A stretch of 6,850 nt of DNA. Origin: Cyanobacteriota bacterium (GTDB lineage Bacteria; Cyanobacteriota; Cyanobacteriia; PCC-6307; Cyanobiaceae). Below, piece after piece: positions 1-6,771 of the stretch; the stretch's first letter is position 1; every line of letters starts with the position of its first letter. The translations under genes and the position numbers were made by a program. Location of the stretch: contig CANHSW010000114.1 in assembly GCA_947463165.1 (NCBI GenBank), forward strand, positions 1 through 6,850, given 5' to 3'. The notes below the pieces were generated by a model. The model saw only the letters and a list, made by a program, of their open reading frames with translations, made no database searches and was not told the origin of the DNA.

Positions 1-65
1 CAGCCGGCCAGCAGGGGGCCAGCCAGGAGCTGGGCCCCCTGCTGTCGCCGCAGCGGCTGGTTCAT
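1..65 (-). CDS. Possible 5' end of a gene downstream of topA (partial)
   Basis: Reading leftward, the topA stop and an ATG overlap as TGATG (ATG at 65-63). The frame then stays open to the window edge and reads [21 protein letters not shown]. Nearly every codon ends in G or C, as in the real genes here, and the peptide becomes hydrophobic, as at the start of a membrane protein. A stop/start overlap of this kind suggests translational coupling to topA in one operon. No clear Shine-Dalgarno sequence precedes the ATG. Only 21 codons are visible, so the product cannot be named. Picocyanobacteria often carry a small membrane-protein gene after topA, but that is recollection. The alternative is that this stretch is only the topA 3' untranslated region with a hairpin. 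Confidence 0.4.
   Translation of the reverse strand, partial: MNQPLRRQQGAQLLAGPLLAG
9..44 (-). other. Strong GC-rich hairpin just after topA
   Basis: Positions 9-23 pair with 29-44 in a 15-bp stem with one bulged G (position 32) and a 5-base loop. The central run of five G (14-18) pairs with five C (35-39). An outer stem, 1-6 with 54-59 (CAGCCG/CGGCTG), could enclose it. It lies about 20 bases past the topA stop, where a terminator would be expected. However, no T-run follows it in the minus direction, and it falls inside the possible downstream reading frame. It could be a terminator lacking a U-tract, an RNA stability element, or coding sequence that happens to fold. Confidence 0.55.
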
Positions 66-2860
66 CAACTGTCGGCGGCCCTGATCACCCGCACGGCGCT
101 GGCCCGCAGGCGACCAGACTTGGTGGTGGTGGGCGCCTTGCGGGCCGGCGAAGGATCAGCTGCGGCCTTGGCTGGAGAAGTTTTAGTGGCGGCAGCTTTT
201 TTACCAGCAGCCTTTGAACCAGCAGCAGCCTTGGCACCAGAGGCCTTGCTCCCGGCCTTGCCGCCGGTTTTTCCGCCTGCAGCAGCTTTTCCGCCTGCAG
301 CAGCCTTGGCCGCCAGCAGTTGCTGGGCCTCTTCGATGGTGATGGTGTCGGCGCTGGCGCCTTCGGGCAGGGAGGCATTCAGCTTGCCCTGCTTTACGTA
401 AAGACCGTAGGGGCCATTGAACAGCTGGATCGCCTCCTCGGCTCCCTCGGGGGTGCCCAGATCCTTGAGGGCGGTACGGCCGCCGCGACCCCGCTTCGGT
501 TCGGCGAGCAGCTCCAGGGCCCGGTTGAGATCGATGCTAAGTACGTCGTCTTCGCCCTTGAGCGAGCGGTAAGCCTTTTCGCCCTTGCCCTGGTGATGCA
601 CCACGTAGGGGCCAAACCGCCCCAGGCCCGCCTCGATGCGGCCACCTTCGGGATGATCGCCCAACTGGCGGGGCAGGCGCAGCAAGCCCAGGGCATCCTC
701 GATGCTGAGCTCCTCGGGCTTGACCCCCTTGGGCAGGGAGGCGCGCTTGGGCTTGGGGTTGTCGTCGCTCACCTGGCCCCGCTGCAGGTAGGGGCCGTAT
801 TGGCCGAAGAGCAGGTAGATCGCCTCGCCGCTTTCCGGATCTTGACCCAGGGATTCCGGCCCCTCGGCCTTCTGGCGCAACAGCAACTCGGCCTTGTCGG
901 CATCGAGATCGGCCGGGGTGATCTCCTGGGGCAGGGTCACCTTGAGCAGCTCTTCTGTGCCGTCATCGGCCAGGCGCTTGGCCTCCAGGTAGGCCCCGAA
1001 GCGACCGATGCGCACCACGCAGGGCAGCCCCTCCAACACCACGGTGCGGGAGGCGCCGGGGTCGATGTCGCCCTCCCGCCGGGCCACCTGGTGCTCCAGG
1101 CCCTGGTCGCCCTTGAAAAACTGATCCAGGTAGGGCAGCCAGTCCACCTTGCCGGTGGAGATCTCATCGAGGGTGTTCTCCATGCGGGCGGTGAACCCCG
1201 TATCCACCAAGTCCGGGAAGTACTCCTCCAGCAGGGCCGTCACCGCAAAGGCGGTGAAGCTGGGGGTGAGGGCGTTGGCCAACAGGGTGGCGTAGCCCCG
1301 ATCCACGATCGTGCCGATGATCGAGGCGTAGGTGGAGGGACGGCCAATGCCCTCCTTCTCCAGCATCTTCACCAGGGCGGCCTCGCTGTAGCGGGCGGGG
1401 GGCTGGGTTTGGTGACCGAGGGCCTCCACCGCCAGGCAGCTGGGTTTATCGCCCTCGCTCAAGGCGGGCAGCAACACCTCCTGGCCCTCCAGGGCGGCGT
1501 CGGGGTCGTCGGAGCCCTCCACATAGGCGCGGAAGAAGCCGGCGAAGTCGATGCGCTTGCCGGTGGCGCGGAAGTTGGCGGTGCCCAGGCCGGCGGCGCT
1601 TGCCTGCAGGTCGACGCTGAGCATGGTGAGCTTGGCGTCGGCCATCTGGCTGGCCACGGTGCGCTTCCAGATCAGTTCGTAGAGGGCCAGATCGCGGCCA
1701 TCGAGGCCGGTGGCCACGGGATCGCGGAAGCTCTCGCCGGCGGGTCGGATCGCCTCGTGGGCCTCCTGGGCATTGCGGGCCTTGGTGGAGAACTGGCGCA
1801 CCTGGGGGCTGAGGAAGGGCTTGCCGTATTTCTGCTCTACGCAGCTGCGGGCCGCCTGGATCGCCTGGTCGCTGAGGTGCACCGAGTCGGTGCGCATGTA
1901 GGTGATGAAGCCGCGCTCGTAGAGCCCCTGGGCGACGCGCATGGTGTCGCGGGCGGATAGGCGCAATTTGCGGTTGGCCTCCTGCTGCAGGGTGCTGGTG
2001 GTGAAGGGCGCCACCGGCTTGCGCAGCGACGGCTTGGCCTCGACGGCCACGACGCTCCAGGGGGCCTGGCGCAGGGCCTGCTGCAGGGCGCCGGCCTCGG
2101 CCTCGCTGAGCAACCTGGCGCTACTGCCCGGCTTGAGGTTGCCGGTGGTTTCGTCGAAATCGGCACCGCCGGCGATGCGCGAGCCGTCCAGGTGGCTGAG
2201 TTTGGCCTCAAAGCGGCTGCCGGCCTGCTCCAACTGGGCCTTGAGATCCCAGTAGCTGCCGCTGTGGAAGGCGCGACGGGCCCGTTCGCGCTGCACCAAC
2301 AGGCGCACCGCCACCGACTGCACCCGGCCGGCGGAGAGACCCCAGGCCACCTTTTTCCATAACAGGGGCGAGAGGGTGTAGCCCACCAGGCGATCGAGGA
2401 TGCGGCGCGTCTCCTGGGCGTGCACCAATTCCATGTCCAGCTCCCTGGTCTGCTCCAGGGCGCGGCCGATGGCCTGGTTGGTGATCTCGTGGAACACCAT
2501 GCGCTTGACGGGCACTTTGGGCGCCAGCAGCTGCAGCAGGTGCCAGCTGATGCTCTCGCCTTCGCGGTCTTCGTCCGTGGCCAGCAGCAGCTGATCGGCG
2601 CCCTTGAGGGCCTCCTTGAGCTCCTTGACAATTTTTTTCTTGTCCTTCGGCACCACGTAGAGGGGCTCGAAGCTGTTGTCGGTATTGACGCCGAGGTTGG
2701 CCCACTTTTCGGCCTTGTAGGCGGCGGGAATCTCGCTGGCGCTGTTGGGCAGATCGCGCACGTGGCCCATCGATGCCTCGACGCGGAACTCCCGCGGCAG
2801 GAAACCGCGGATGGTGCGGGCCTTGGTGGGGCTCTCGACGATGACCAGGGTGTGGGCCAC
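65..2860 (-). CDS. topA: DNA topoisomerase I (type IA), cyanobacterial form
   Basis: This enzyme relaxes negative supercoils by cutting one DNA strand through a 5'-phosphotyrosine link and passing the other strand. From the GTG at 2860 it has 931 residues. The TOPRIM domain begins at once ([14 protein letters not shown]; Glu9, Lys13) and carries the Mg-binding DEDRE motif at 96-100. The catalytic Tyr321 lies in FITYMRTDS. Glu9 and Lys13 have the same numbers as in E. coli TopA, which supports this start. The longer frame begins at another GTG (2899) and adds 13 unconserved residues; neither GTG has a clear ribosome site. Past the core, four GxFGxY-like repeats (about 611, 680, 741 and 810) replace the CxxC zinc fingers of E. 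coli, as is usual in cyanobacteria. A Lys/Ala/Gly-rich tail (about 851-931) should bind DNA non-specifically. It is transcribed divergently from ndhB. Confidence 0.97.
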   Translation of the reverse strand: MAHTLVIVESPTKARTIRGFLPREFRVEASMGHVRDLPNSASEIPAAYKAEKWANLGVNTDNSFEPLYVVPKDKKKIVKELKEALKGADQLLLATDEDREGESISWHLLQLLAPKVPVKRMVFHEITNQAIGRALEQTRELDMELVHAQETRRILDRLVGYTLSPLLWKKVAWGLSAGRVQSVAVRLLVQRERARRAFHSGSYWDLKAQLEQAGSRFEAKLSHLDGSRIAGGADFDETTGNLKPGSSARLLSEAEAGALQQALRQAPWSVVAVEAKPSLRKPVAPFTTSTLQQEANRKLRLSARDTMRVAQGLYERGFITYMRTDSVHLSDQAIQAARSCVEQKYGKPFLSPQVRQFSTKARNAQEAHEAIRPAGESFRDPVATGLDGRDLALYELIWKRTVASQMADAKLTMLSVDLQASAAGLGTANFRATGKRIDFAGFFRAYVEGSDDPDAALEGQEVLLPALSEGDKPSCLAVEALGHQTQPPARYSEAALVKMLEKEGIGRPSTYASIIGTIVDRGYATLLANALTPSFTAFAVTALLEEYFPDLVDTGFTARMENTLDEISTGKVDWLPYLDQFFKGDQGLEHQVARREGDIDPGASRTVVLEGLPCVVRIGRFGAYLEAKRLADDGTEELLKVTLPQEITPADLDADKAELLLRQKAEGPESLGQDPESGEAIYLLFGQYGPYLQRGQVSDDNPKPKRASLPKGVKPEELSIEDALGLLRLPRQLGDHPEGGRIEAGLGRFGPYVVHHQGKGEKAYRSLKGEDDVLSIDLNRALELLAEPKRGRGGRTALKDLGTPEGAEEAIQLFNGPYGLYVKQGKLNASLPEGASADTITIEEAQQLLAAKAAAGGKAAAGGKTGGKAGSKASGAKAAAGSKAAGKKAAATKTSPAKAAADPSPARKAPTTTKSGRLRASAVRVIRAADS
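269..304 (-). repeat. Perfect 18-bp tandem duplication in the topA tail
   Basis: Two exact copies of TTTTCCGCCTGCAGCAGC lie head to tail (269-286 and 287-304). On the coding strand each reads as the six residues AAAGGK, so the tail contains AAAGGK twice in a row. Identical codons in both copies point to a recent duplication by slippage rather than selection on the protein alone. Confidence 0.9.
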
Positions 2861-2919
2861 GGGCTGGCGGACGTTCGCTTCCCTCTCTATCGCATCCACC
2901 GCCGGGGGTGAAGCAAATG

Positions 2920-2935
2920 GGGCTGCTGGCAGCCC
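2920..2935. repeat. Inverted repeat GGGCTGC-TG-GCAGCCC
   Basis: Two perfect 7-base arms are separated by two bases between the divergent topA and ndhB genes. The short spacer suits a dimeric regulator's operator better than an RNA hairpin. No regulator is known to me for this sequence, and in GC-rich DNA a chance repeat is possible. Confidence 0.45.
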
Positions 2936-3007
2936 AGCTGAAAGCCCCTAAATCCAGCGGCAGCATGGCTACGATCCTGCGAACCAAACTGCGCCGCCCT
3001 CAACGCT

Positions 3008-3031
3008 GTGATCGACGCCGTGATCGACGCT
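3008..3031. repeat. 12-bp tandem repeat upstream of ndhB
   Basis: GTGATCGACGCC (3008-3019) is followed directly by GTGATCGACGCT (3020-3031), matching at 11 of 12 positions. It sits just ahead of the chosen ndhB start. The two copies could be binding sites for one protein. If ndhB instead began at the GTG at 3008, they would encode VIDA twice, which does not resemble the N-terminus expected of NdhB. Confidence 0.7.
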
Positions 3032-3036
3032 GGGCC

Positions 3037-3051
3037 AACCCTGCAAGGGTT
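3037..3051 (+). promoter_or_regulatory. ndhB: Small hairpin over the ndhB ribosome site
   Basis: AACCCT-GCA-AGGGTT is a perfect 6-bp stem with a 3-base loop, ending one base before the ATG at 3053. Its right arm contains AAGGG, the only Shine-Dalgarno-like sequence near that start, though it is closer to the ATG than ideal (3 bases). If the hairpin forms in the mRNA it would hide the ribosome site; as DNA it could be an operator half-site pair. The structure is plain in the sequence, but its function is inferred. Confidence 0.45.
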
Positions 3052-3052
3052 T

Positions 3053-4633
3053 ATGCCATCGCTGCTGGCAGACCTGGGGGGAGCTGGGCTGGCTATGCCG
3101 AGCATGGGCGATCTGAGCCTGCAGCTGAATGCCGGGGCGATCGCCCCGGAGGCGGCGGTGCTGCTCGCCCTGCTGATCTCGCTACTGGTGGATCTGGCGG
3201 GTGAAAAAGCGGCCAGCCGCTGGGTGCCGCCCGTTTGCTACGGGGGCCTGGGCGCGGCCCTGGTGCTGCTGGCGCTGCAGTGGAACTCCCCCCTGGCGCC
3301 CTCCTTTTTTGGTGGTTTCCTGGCCGACAACCTGGCGGTGGCCTTCCGGGCCGTGGTAGCCGCCTCCACCTTGATCACTCTGCTGCTGAGTTGGCGCTAC
3401 GTGGAGCGCAGCGGCACCCCGGTGGGCGAGTACGCAGCGATCCTGCTGGCCGCCACCGTGGGGGCAATGATTCTCTGTGGCTCCACCGATCTGGTGAGCA
3501 TCTTTATTTCGCTGGAAACCCTCTCGGTTTCCAGTTATTTGTTGGCGGGCTACATGAAGCGCGACGCCCGCAGTTCTGAGGCAGCTCTTAAATATTTATT
3601 GGTGGGTTCGGCGGCGGCGGCGGTGTTTCTCTATGGCGCTTCCCTGCTCTATGGCATCACCGGCGGTGCCACTGATCTGGCATCCATCTCTGTGGCGCTG
3701 CAGACCAGTGCCAAGCCGGTGGCGGCGCTTTCGCTGGTGTTTGTGCTGGCAACGGTGGCCTTCAAAATCGCCGCCGTGCCCTTTCACCAATGGACTCCCG
3801 ACGTCTACGAGGGCTCGCCCACGCCAGTGGTGGCCTTTTTATCGGTGGGCTCCAAGGCGGCAGGTTTTGCCCTGGCCCTGCGCATATTGGTGGGCTGTTT
3901 CGAGAGCTTCAACGAGCAGTGGAAGCTCCTGTTCACCGTGCTGGCGGTGCTGAGCATGGTGCTCGGCAACGTGGTGGCCCTGGCCCAAACCTCGATGAAG
4001 CGAATGCTGGCCTATAGCTCGATCGGCCAGGCTGGATTTGTGATGATCGGCATGGTTTGCGGCACCGAGGATGGCTTTGCGGCCATGGTGCTCTATTTGG
4101 CGGCATATTTATTTATGAATCTTGGCGCCTTTGCCTGCATCATTCTCTTCTCATTGCGCACCGGCTCAGATCGAATTGCAGATTATGCCGGCCTCTACCA
4201 GAAGGATCCACTGATCACCCTGGGCCTCAGCCTTTGCCTGCTCTCCTTGGGTGGAATTCCGCCGATGCTCGGCTTCTTCGGCAAGATTTACCTGTTCTTT
4301 GCCGGCTGGGCTGACCACCAGTACCTGCTGGTAGTAGTTGGACTAGTCACCTCCGTTGTTTCGATCTACTACTACATCTCCGTAATTAAGATGATGGTGG
4401 TGAAGGAGCCCCATGAGGCGTCTGATGTGGTAAAGGCCTATCCAGCTATCACCTGGAACCTGGCTGGCATGCCCTCGCTGCGCGCCGCTCTGGTGGGCTG
4501 TGTACTGGTAACAGCGGTGGGCGGAATTTTATCTAATCCCCTGTTTATCTGGGCCAGCAGCACCGTGGCCGGTACGCCGATATTGCAACAGGCCATAGCT
4601 GCCTCCGGCGGCGGCCCAGCCGCCCTGGGCTAA
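3053..4633 (+). CDS. ndhB: NAD(P)H-quinone oxidoreductase subunit 2 (NdhB)
   Basis: NdhB is an antiporter-like membrane subunit of the cyanobacterial NDH-1 complex in the thylakoid membrane. The complex moves electrons from reduced ferredoxin to plastoquinone while pumping protons, and serves respiration, cyclic electron flow and CO2 uptake. The 526-residue protein is almost entirely hydrophobic helices. Family hallmarks are the buried Glu155 in SLETLS, Lys180 in LKYLLVG, Lys238 in [12 protein letters not shown], the segment [15 protein letters not shown] (244-258), and Lys411 in FFGKIY. These charged residues lie on the proton path of the family. The frame is open from a GTG at 3008; ATGs at 3053, 3095 and 3104 also fit. 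I chose 3053 because it gives the N-terminal length I recall for picocyanobacterial NdhB ahead of LNAGA. Only the TAA at 4631 separates it from the ABC ATPase frame. Confidence 0.97.
   Translation: MPSLLADLGGAGLAMPSMGDLSLQLNAGAIAPEAAVLLALLISLLVDLAGEKAASRWVPPVCYGGLGAALVLLALQWNSPLAPSFFGGFLADNLAVAFRAVVAASTLITLLLSWRYVERSGTPVGEYAAILLAATVGAMILCGSTDLVSIFISLETLSVSSYLLAGYMKRDARSSEAALKYLLVGSAAAAVFLYGASLLYGITGGATDLASISVALQTSAKPVAALSLVFVLATVAFKIAAVPFHQWTPDVYEGSPTPVVAFLSVGSKAAGFALALRILVGCFESFNEQWKLLFTVLAVLSMVLGNVVALAQTSMKRMLAYSSIGQAGFVMIGMVCGTEDGFAAMVLYLAAYLFMNLGAFACIILFSLRTGSDRIADYAGLYQKDPLITLGLSLCLLSLGGIPPMLGFFGKIYLFFAGWADHQYLLVVVGLVTSVVSIYYYISVIKMMVVKEPHEASDVVKAYPAITWNLAGMPSLRAALVGCVLVTAVGGILSNPLFIWASSTVAGTPILQQAIAASGGGPAALG
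3132..3149. repeat. 18-bp perfect palindrome centred on a HIP1 site
   Basis: CCGGGGCGATCGCCCCGG is identical to its own reverse complement and contains the cyanobacterial HIP1 octamer GCGATCGC (3137-3144). It lies in the early coding part of ndhB. HIP1 is a highly abundant motif of unclear role in many cyanobacterial genomes. The flanking symmetry is longer than the motif needs. Confidence 0.85.
4607..4630 (+). other. Competing hairpins at the end of ndhB
   Basis: Two stems share bases and cannot form together. GGCGGC (4610-4615) can pair with GCCGCC (4619-4624), or GCCCAG (4614-4619) can pair with CTGGGC (4625-4630). The second ends at the base before the TAA stop. No T-run follows, so neither is a standard terminator. 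They could slow ribosomes or affect coupling to the next gene, or could simply reflect GC-rich Gly/Pro/Ala codons. Confidence 0.35.
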
Positions 4634-5497
4634 GTGGGTGCCCCGCCGGAAGCAGCTCCAACAGCTCCAATCGAAACACCCCTGGCAACAGCATTGCCAC
4701 CAGCCTCTAAACCAACATCATCACCGCCATCACCATTAGCATCTACAACAGTATCGCCAATACAATTAGTGGCCGCACAAACGCCTGTAGCCGAACTAAT
4801 CCAGGTTTGTAAGTATTACGGCGAAGGGGAGATGAGGGTTAAGGCCCTCGATCATCTCAGCCTCAGGGTTTGCCAAGGCGAATATGTGGCGGTGATGGGG
4901 GCATCGGGATCTGGCAAGAGCACGGCCATGAGCATTTTGGGCTGTCTGGATCGGCCCAGCAGCGGCAGCTACCGGCTCAACGGCAGGGCGATCGAGAGCC
5001 TCAGCGACGACCAGCTGGCCCTACTGCGCAACCGCGACCTGGGCTTTGTGTTTCAGCAATTTCACCTGCTGCCCCAGCTCAGTGCCCTGGAGAACGTGAT
5101 GCTGCCGATGGTGTACGCGGGTGTGCCCCTGGTGGAGCGGCGCCAGCGGGCGACCGCGGCCCTGGAGCGGGTGGGCCTGGCCCAGCGCCTGGCTAACAAA
5201 CCAAATCAACTGTCCGGCGGCCAGCAACAGCGGGTGGCGATCGCCAGGGCGATCATCAACAACCCGGCGCTGCTGTTGGCCGATGAACCCACCGGTGCCC
5301 TCGATTCCCGCACCACCTCCGAGGTGCTGGCCATTTTTGACGCCCTGCACCAGAGCGGCATCACCCTGGTGCTGGTGACCCATGAGCTGGAGGTGGCTTC
5401 GCGGGCCGAACGACTGGTGCAGTTCAAAGATGGCCAGCTGCTTGCCGATCGGCGCCGTTCTGCCGCGGCGACTGGCGGAGATTGGCAGTTGGATTGA
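4634..5497 (+). CDS. ABC transporter ATP-binding protein, MacB/LolD-like
   Basis: This is the cytoplasmic ATPase half of an ABC transporter of the family that drives export or lipoprotein release (MacB, LolD, FtsE, DevA). In the 287-residue frame, Walker A is GASGSGKST (89-97), the Q-loop is in FVFQQFHLL (Gln141), the signature is LSGGQQQR (193-200), Walker B is LLLADEP (213-219, Glu218) and the switch histidine is His250. All catalytic residues are present. The PTGALDS and FHLLP motifs favour the MacB/LolD branch. No permease or membrane-fusion gene is in the window, so the substrate is unknown. The start is uncertain. The longest frame opens with GTG directly after the ndhB stop, without a ribosome site, and adds a Pro/Ser/Thr/Ala-rich stretch with A-ending codons. 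A GTG at 4769 (242 residues) fits the usual family length better. The last 74 bases overlap the convergent araC-type gene. Confidence 0.93.
   Translation: MGAPPEAAPTAPIETPLATALPPASKPTSSPPSPLASTTVSPIQLVAAQTPVAELIQVCKYYGEGEMRVKALDHLSLRVCQGEYVAVMGASGSGKSTAMSILGCLDRPSSGSYRLNGRAIESLSDDQLALLRNRDLGFVFQQFHLLPQLSALENVMLPMVYAGVPLVERRQRATAALERVGLAQRLANKPNQLSGGQQQRVAIARAIINNPALLLADEPTGALDSRTTSEVLAIFDALHQSGITLVLVTHELEVASRAERLVQFKDGQLLADRRRSAAATGGDWQLD
4650..4800 (+). other. C/A-rich, G-poor tract at the start of the ABC gene
   Basis: Positions 4681-4740 hold 25 C and only 7 G, and positions 4741-4800 are 45% G+C, well below the surrounding genes. In the ABC frame the codons are mostly Pro, Ser, Thr and Ala codons ending in A, unlike the G/C-ending codons on either side. 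The tract is either a disordered N-terminal extension or an untranslated leader before the GTG at 4769. Such RNA would be nearly unstructured. Confidence 0.6.
5237..5244. repeat. HIP1 octamer GCGATCGC
   Basis: This is the second exact HIP1 site in the window, inside the ABC ATPase gene just after the signature motif and at the centre of a 12-bp palindrome (5235-5246). It supports a cyanobacterial origin. Confidence 0.8.
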
Positions 5498-6485
5498 ACA
5501 GCTGCAACACCTCTGCACTGGTTAACTGGTCTTCGGCTGAGATTGGTTGGCGGCTCAGCCGGGTTTCGCGCGGCAACTCGCCGTAGCGTTCGCGATAGGC
5601 GGCGGCGATGCGCCCGGAAGCCCTCAGTCCCACCGCCTGACAGGCACTGGATACATCTTCGCCGTTCTGTAAGCGGCAGCGCAGGGCTTCGAGGCGCAAT
5701 TCTTGCAGGGTTTGAATCGGCGTTAGGTGGCATACCGCCTTGAAGGCAGACTGCAGGGTGCGCGCCGAGATGTGACAGGCCTGGCTGATCTGCTCCACGG
5801 TTAGGGGGCGATCGAGCTGTTGTTTCATGATGCCAATCGCTCGCACCACGTGTTCGTGGGAGGGATTATCGGCATCCAGGCTGCAGGCTTGCGAGCCCGC
5901 CAAGCTCACCAAGCTGTTTTGCAGCAGCAGCTCCAGGGAATTCACGAGGGCTGTGGCCATGGGGGTAAGCGGCTCAACGGCCAGGGCCAGCAAGCGACTG
6001 CAACATTGATGTAGCAGGGAGTGCTGGCTGGGCAGGGCGCTGGCCAGGCCAGACCAATCCGGATTGCCCAGGCCATGGGCCAAGGCCACACCGCGCAATT
6101 TGGTCAGTGAGCAGCTGAGCAGCAGCAGGTTGGCCTGGCCGCTGTGAACCGGCACCACCAGTCGATCCCCCGGCAGCAACACCCCCTCGTGGCGATGGCC
6201 CGGATGCAACTGGGAGCCGGTGTATTCCGGCCAGCTGAACTGGCCTTCCCTTCCCAGCACCACCAATAGGCGATCCTTGGGCACATGCAGGCTGAAACGG
6301 GATAGGTTTTCCAGGCCTAGATCCAGCACACCCAGGCATCCCTGATGGCTGACGCCCTTTAGCAACGGGGGCTGGGCACTGGATTTAGCAAAAAAGTGAA
6401 GCTTAAACTGCCTAATCCAGAAATCTAAATCTTCCGGAGATGGCAAGCCCTTAGGGCCGCCGGGCATCTTAATCAATTCAGCCAT
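5424..6485 (-). CDS. AraC-family transcriptional regulator
   Basis: This is a DNA-binding regulator of 353 residues. The C-terminal part shows the paired helix-turn-helix of the AraC/XylS family. The first HTH is around 227-249 (LTVEQISQACHISARTLQSAF), followed by the linker motif TPIQTLQELRLEALRCRL (255-272). The second HTH is around 276-305, where AVGLRASGRIAAAYRERYGE matches the family's second half. The N-terminal 200 residues are a likely sensing domain rich in short hydrophobic strands (for example DRLLVVLG, HEGVLLPGDRLVVPV), like the beta-barrel ligand domains of the family; the ligand is unknown. A tail of about 45 residues follows the HTH core, and its last 23 or so lie in the overlap with the convergent ABC gene. 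The ATG at 6485 has a modest AAGG four bases upstream. It may control the ABC gene or itself, but nothing here proves that. Confidence 0.9.
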   Translation of the reverse strand: MAELIKMPGGPKGLPSPEDLDFWIRQFKLHFFAKSSAQPPLLKGVSHQGCLGVLDLGLENLSRFSLHVPKDRLLVVLGREGQFSWPEYTGSQLHPGHRHEGVLLPGDRLVVPVHSGQANLLLLSCSLTKLRGVALAHGLGNPDWSGLASALPSQHSLLHQCCSRLLALAVEPLTPMATALVNSLELLLQNSLVSLAGSQACSLDADNPSHEHVVRAIGIMKQQLDRPLTVEQISQACHISARTLQSAFKAVCHLTPIQTLQELRLEALRCRLQNGEDVSSACQAVGLRASGRIAAAYRERYGELPRETRLSRQPISAEDQLTSAEVLQLFNPTANLRQSPRQNGADRQAAGHL

Positions 6486-6626
6486 TTTACCTTACTGGCG
6501 CAGTGGCAAAGGTAGGGAGTTTGGACTTGGTCTCTAGATCTCTTGAAGGCTCCACCCTACAGAACGATCTGAAAAAAAACAAGCGTGCCGAGGTTGCCTA
6601 AAAATATGCCGATCTGGCCGCGGGGG

Positions 6627-6635
6627 TGCTATTAT
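6627..6635 (+). promoter_or_regulatory. Possible extended -10 promoter (TGCTATTAT)
   Basis: TATTAT (6630-6635) matches TATAAT at 5 of 6 positions and is preceded by TG at the extended -10 position. No good -35 lies 16-18 bases upstream, which extended -10 promoters can tolerate. Transcription would start near 6642 and run right. On the other strand the same bases give CATAAT (5 of 6), so it could instead serve the AraC gene. Confidence 0.3.
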
Positions 6636-6655
6636 GCCCGCCCTAGCCAGGGCAT
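6634..6655 (+). other. Inverted repeat next to the possible promoter
   Basis: GCCCT (6640-6644) pairs with AGGGC (6649-6653) around a 4-base loop. Alternatively ATGCCC (6634-6639) pairs with GGGCAT (6650-6655). It lies at the predicted transcript start. No T-run follows, so it is not a standard terminator. Confidence 0.4.
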
Positions 6656-6717
6656 CTAAGCATGGCGTCTCGCATCTCGCCAGCCCAGAAGGGCCCAGCC
6701 ACGCCAGGCCATCTAGG
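6647..6717. repeat. Direct repeat pair CCAGGSCATCTARG
   Basis: CCAGGGCATCTAAG (6647-6660) and CCAGGCCATCTAGG (6704-6717) match at 12 of 14 positions, 57 bases apart. They could be paired protein-binding sites; chance is not excluded. Confidence 0.45.
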
Positions 6718-6724
6718 TGGGCCC
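6691..6724. other. Inverted repeat GGGCCCA ... TGGGCCC
   Basis: Seven-base perfect arms (6691-6697 and 6718-6724) enclose 20 bases. This could form an RNA hairpin in a transcript from the possible promoter at 6627. No T-run follows on either side. Confidence 0.4.
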
Positions 6725-6771
6725 ATGGCTCAAGCCCGATAATTGCCTCCAGTCCACCACACTCCTTTACC

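Larger units (their letters stand above)
2861..3052. promoter_or_regulatory. Divergent topA/ndhB control region
   Basis: This spacer must hold the start signals for topA (leftward) and ndhB (rightward). I see no convincing -35/-10 pair on either strand. The best -10-like hexamer is TACGAT at 2970-2975 (plus, 4 of 6 matches), without a good -35. It contains a 16-bp inverted repeat, a 12-bp tandem repeat and a small hairpin at the ndhB start, listed separately. The first 39 bases would become coding if topA began at the GTG at 2899. Confidence 0.6.

Noticed and set aside
320..1960. A 546-codon open frame on the plus strand
   Set aside because: It lies wholly antisense to topA. Its Gly/Ala/Leu/Gln-rich, domain-free product is what the complement of a GC-rich gene gives, while topA has complete catalytic motifs.
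4607..4633. Intrinsic terminator after ndhB
   Set aside because: The stems are short, overlap the coding end, and are not followed by a T-run, so termination here is unsupported.
4634..4820. A Gly/Asp-rich minus-strand frame opposite the ABC N-terminus
   Set aside because: It has a stop just upstream, no usable start codon, and is explained as the complement of the C/A-rich tract.
6572..6579. T8 tract on the minus strand as an intrinsic terminator
   Set aside because: No stable stem precedes it in the minus direction, and it lies within the leader of the AraC gene.
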